The translations under genes were made by a program, and so were the position numbers. This document shows, piece after piece, positions 60,786 through 64,000 of a stretch of 64,000 nt of DNA (positions within the stretch are counted from its first letter, which is position 1; the number at the start of each line of letters is the position of its first letter). The notes below the pieces were generated by a model that worked only from the letters and a program-made list of their open reading frames with translations, did not search any database and was not told where the DNA came from. Origin of the DNA: Paramacrobiotus metropolitanus (taxonomy: Eukaryota > Tardigrada > Eutardigrada > Parachela > Macrobiotidae); contig NW_026570232.1 in NCBI RefSeq assembly GCF_019649055.1, positions 1,240,001-1,304,000 on the forward strand, given 5' to 3'.

Positions 60786-63700
60786 TTATCGCGCCATTCC
60801 TCTCCGCCTCTCCGGACTCCTACTATCGCGTCTTCGGCCCATCCCCGGACTAACCACCCGTTTCCCATAGCGCTGCTCCGGACTGTGCCACTTGGACCGC
60901 ACCCGGTCGCGATACTCTTTGTCATCGCGTTTCTCCTCTCGATGGTCCTCTCGCCGCCCGCTGGAGGGTTCCGCTCTCGCCTTGTAATCGTATGGAATGC
61001 TGTTGTATTTGCTGTTATCGGTAACACTTGATCGTGGTGGATTGGGCGGTGGTTGGGCAACAGGCTTATCCGCTTCCTTCGACTGCTTCCATGACGCGCT
61101 ATTCGAGCCGATTCCTGGCTCTTCTTGGCTACAATAAAATATTAACTCAAGAAATTGTTAAAGAAGAGCTGCTAATCGATCGCTCAAACTTAAACCTAAA
61201 TCTGGCTCCAAAATTGTCAGGTTTTCAATGAAAGGGGCTAATGTACGAGTAAAACAACTAATTTACTAATTCACACTTTAAAATTCCGATTCCGGTTAAC
61301 GGCTAACAAATAAACACTCGAAAAATCTTTAAACAGCCCAGACATCCATTTGAACGATTCCTTATAATGCACATGCAATTTTAAGGCGCATTCATGTACA
61401 ATTTGTAGTGTACCCGCGCTAATAGTTATTTGGGTGGCTATTGCTTATGGGTACAAAATATAAATGCACAGCTTTAATGCGATCCTTACCGCACATAACC
61501 AGCCTGGTTATCGCGCTGTCTCCACGGTCTGTCCCTGTCCTTTGGATTTTTCCAGTGCGGTGGAGTTTCACTGCGCCGCGCATTAAAGCGAATCTTGCCG
61601 CGTCCCTTTACAGTGATCCCGTCAAAATCTTTGCGCACAAGCGGTTCCCGATCCGCAAACCGATTCGGTTGCCGATTTCGCTCATCGAACGAGCTCGGGT
61701 AATCGACTTTGGTTCCCGGCTGGAGCGTCAACGACGAATCCGCCTCCCTCACCTCCGGCTGTCGGCCACGTCCTTCCGGTGAACGAGCGTGGTCCGGTGG
61801 TGGTCCCGTTTTTGTTTGCTCTGGTGGTGGCGAGGTGTGACGTTGTAGGAAGCGATTGCTTGGCACTTCAGGAATTTCTTCGGGTCGCACGGTGCAATAA
61901 ACTATGGAAAAAATTGAAGTAAACTCAGAAATATCAATACGAAAAATGTCCAGCATACTTCCATGCTTAAAAATATATTAATGTACAGTATTTTATCGCG
62001 CACCTTCAGGTTCAGGTTTAGCCTCAGTTTTAGCTTTTGATTTTTCCTTCTTTTCCTTCTCTTTGGCTTTTTTGGCCTTTTTACGTTTGCGCCTCTTCTT
62101 CTCTTTCTCGGAATCGGATGATGATGAGCTGCCGGAACTGCTGGAGGAGCTACTCGATGATGAAGAGTCCCGTTTACTGCGCTTCTTGTGCTTTTCCTTC
62201 TTATTCTTCTTGGATTTGTCAGCGAAAACAGGCACCAACTCGCCACACTTGATCACTCGTACCGGATGCTCCGGTACGTCGTTGGCCTTGGTGGGAAGGG
62301 CTTCGATTTCTCGGACCAGCTCCTAACGGATGCAACATCAGTGCAAGATTAGAACGCACCACAATCAAATGACATAGCTTAACCGAATTCACAAAAATGC
62401 ATATTGCAAGTGCACATTCATACTTATAATATTCAGATTCCAGACAGCAACGAGCAACAGTACGTAATGGTACCAAATGCACTTATGTTATTGTAACTAA
62501 CAAAATGCATTCATTCAAAAATTATGCGAAATAAGAAAGTGCTTTCGTAAATGTAAACCTAGCAAAATCAGTGGTCTGCCTTAGCGTTATTCTAAAGAGT
62601 TTTAAATCCCTGAAGCAAAGTAAAGTTGACTCTTTAAAGCAAATGTGGATGGATAAAACTAATCGCTTTCACAGATTACGCACGAACCCCGATAACCCCA
62701 AAAAACAGAGATGAACTTCACTTGTCCAAACTATTTTCGCAAATCACATCTTTACCTGTCCTGCAACCACTTGTCCAAAAACAACGTGTTTGTTATCCAG
62801 AAAAGGGCACGGCTGACATGTAATAAAAAACTGGGATCCATTGGTGTTGACGCCAGCATTGGCCATAGATACCAAAAACGGTCGGTCGTGTTTAAGGATG
62901 AAGTTTTCATCCTGTCGAAAAGAGAAAAATCTGACTTCAGTAACGTACGGTTAGCAGCAAAAATACTACGCAAGCTATTCGAAAAAATTTCTCAATGGTT
63001 TAACAGAATTAAATGGGGATCCACAACTTTTATTACAAACAGCAACTCATGCAGAAAAATGATCAAAAATCCATATCAAAACGAACTTAAAAGTCCAAAA
63101 CACAATAAATCCTCAATGACTGTTATAGTTCATTAAACTAACCGGAAATTTGCCGCCGTAAATCGATTCACCACCCGTTCCGTCGAAAGCTAAAAACACA
63201 GGATTTCACTAAACACTCCTTCGAAACTCAAAAGGAACAAGATTATTTTAACAATCTCCATAACAAGTAACACAATTATGGTAGCTGGCACACGTTTAAC
63301 ACTGCTGACTAAAAAGTTCGAACATGCTCGCGAAGCACCTCAGTTTCGCATTCGCAGAGCGTCATCGCGAAAACTGAAAAAATGCTTACTTAAAATTAAT
63401 TATGAAAATGTGAGCACTTAATCCGCGTATTTATTGCACAAAAGTCCCAAACGTGGGAATGGAAAGCACTGCTGCAAGCCAACAACCTTCAGGGAATCCG
63501 ATTTACCTGTAAAATCTCCAGCTTGGATCATGAAATCCTTGATAACCCGATGAAAGAGCACACCCTGGTAGGTGAGTTTCTTGTGCGTTGTCTGTCCCAT
63601 TCCGTATTCCGATGTGGCCAGACCGCGAAAGTTTTCCGCCGTGCGAGGCACCACATCGTCGTACAGTTCGATCACAAGGCGACCTGCATTCCGCTCGCCG

Positions 63701-63969
63701 ATGGCGATGTCCAAGTAGCATCGCTTACGGAACTTCGGTGCAGATGATTCCTTCTTCGAAGAATGTTTCTTTTCTCTGCCAGATAAAAACGCAAACCCGT
63801 TCGCGCAATTACAAACAAGAGAACAGTATAATAACGCTGAAACAGTTGTCGCAAAATCCGACGGTAAACACTGCATATTCTGTAAGCCACTGCGTCAACG
63901 GCAGCCCTGGAACTGGGTACACACGTTGTCAGTTATTATTACAGTCTTCGATACGACTTACTCTTTCAT
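60786..63969 (-). CDS. PPIG: Cyclophilin G-like SR-cyclophilin (peptidyl-prolyl isomerase)
   Basis: Seven exons: 63969-63962, 63775-63507, 63189-63143, 62911-62756, 62322-62004, 61901-61490 and 61128-60786, all GT-AG in phase, giving 517 residues. The 8-base first exon (ATG AAA GA) explains the start [11 protein letters not shown]. The cyclophilin domain spans about residues 20-185 with catalytic Arg79, Phe84 and Gln87 ([11 protein letters not shown]), NGSQFFIT and His150. The position equal to CypA Trp121 is Phe145. Then follow a Ser-run with KEK/KRK blocks, the [18 protein letters not shown] motif and an [10 protein letters not shown] motif, both diagnostic of PPIG/NKTR-type cyclophilins, and an Arg/Ser tail ending [16 protein letters not shown]. 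Family members sit in nuclear speckles and bind the RNA polymerase II C-terminal domain and splicing factors. PPIG versus NKTR cannot be fully separated; length favours PPIG. Confidence 0.93.
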
Positions 63970-64000
63970 CGCTTCTCGAAGTTCTCAGAGGAAATAGTTC

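Noticed and set aside
1-64000. CRISPR arrays, tRNA, rRNA or bacterial gene clusters
   Set aside because: No regularly spaced repeats, cloverleaf sequences or operons were seen; the window is intron-bearing animal DNA.

Overview
The window is nuclear DNA of an invertebrate animal. Coding exons are split by AT-rich GT-AG introns and the gene-to-intergenic base composition contrasts sharply. Gene content (5-HT2-type amine receptor, ArfGAP2/3, SR-cyclophilin, GT31 and GT92 glycosyltransferases, Kunitz and WAP inhibitors, Staufen/TARBP-like dsRNA-binding protein) is metazoan. Several secreted Tyr/Pro/Gln-rich repeat proteins, and an FTZ-F1-type site at one of the repeat genes, fit an ecdysozoan. 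A tardigrade is my best guess, but nothing in the sequence proves it. There are no bacterial operons, CRISPR arrays or rRNA/tRNA genes that I can see.

Layout. 0.2-1.7 kb (-): an EAR/EPTP-like propeller-repeat protein. 3.0-6.2 kb (-): a three-domain dsRNA-binding protein whose first intron holds an antisense, frameshifted retroelement fragment. 7.5-16.1 kb (-): three secreted proteins in a row, one Cys-rich with Pro/Tyr tails and two pure Tyr/Gln/Pro repeat proteins. All start with a very short signal-peptide exon and a phase-1 intron. 13.9 kb: an orphan small-heat-shock-like exon. 18.9-20.7 kb (+): a secreted Cu/Zn superoxide dismutase with a long Met/Pro-rich extension. 22.2-26.3 kb (+): ArfGAP2/3, ten exons. 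27.1-39.3 kb (-): a 5-HT2-like GPCR with a 7.6 kb intron. 39.3-46.3 kb: gene-poor. 46.3-47.6 kb (+): a cytosolic-looking octapeptide-repeat protein with a TATA box and an FTZ-F1-type site. 48.1-49.6 kb (-): GT92 glycosyltransferase. 50.4-52.0 kb (+) and 52.1-53.0 kb (-): convergent WAP and Kunitz inhibitor genes. 54.1-57.6 kb (-): GT31 beta-1,3-glycosyltransferase. 59.0-60.0 kb: a non-autonomous TA-flanked inverted-repeat transposon. 60.8-64.0 kb (-): a cyclophilin G-like SR-cyclophilin, complete to its first ATG.

Gene models were built by hand: exon borders were chosen so that GT-AG sites, reading phase and family similarity all agree. Where a junction is not settled this is stated. Two themes stand out. 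One is a concentration of secreted or low-complexity proteins (Tyr-rich repeats, the Met-rich SOD extension, protease inhibitors), which would suit extracellular matrix, cuticle or stress protection. The other is scattered transposon debris in introns and intergenic DNA. Functional links between neighbours are inference.
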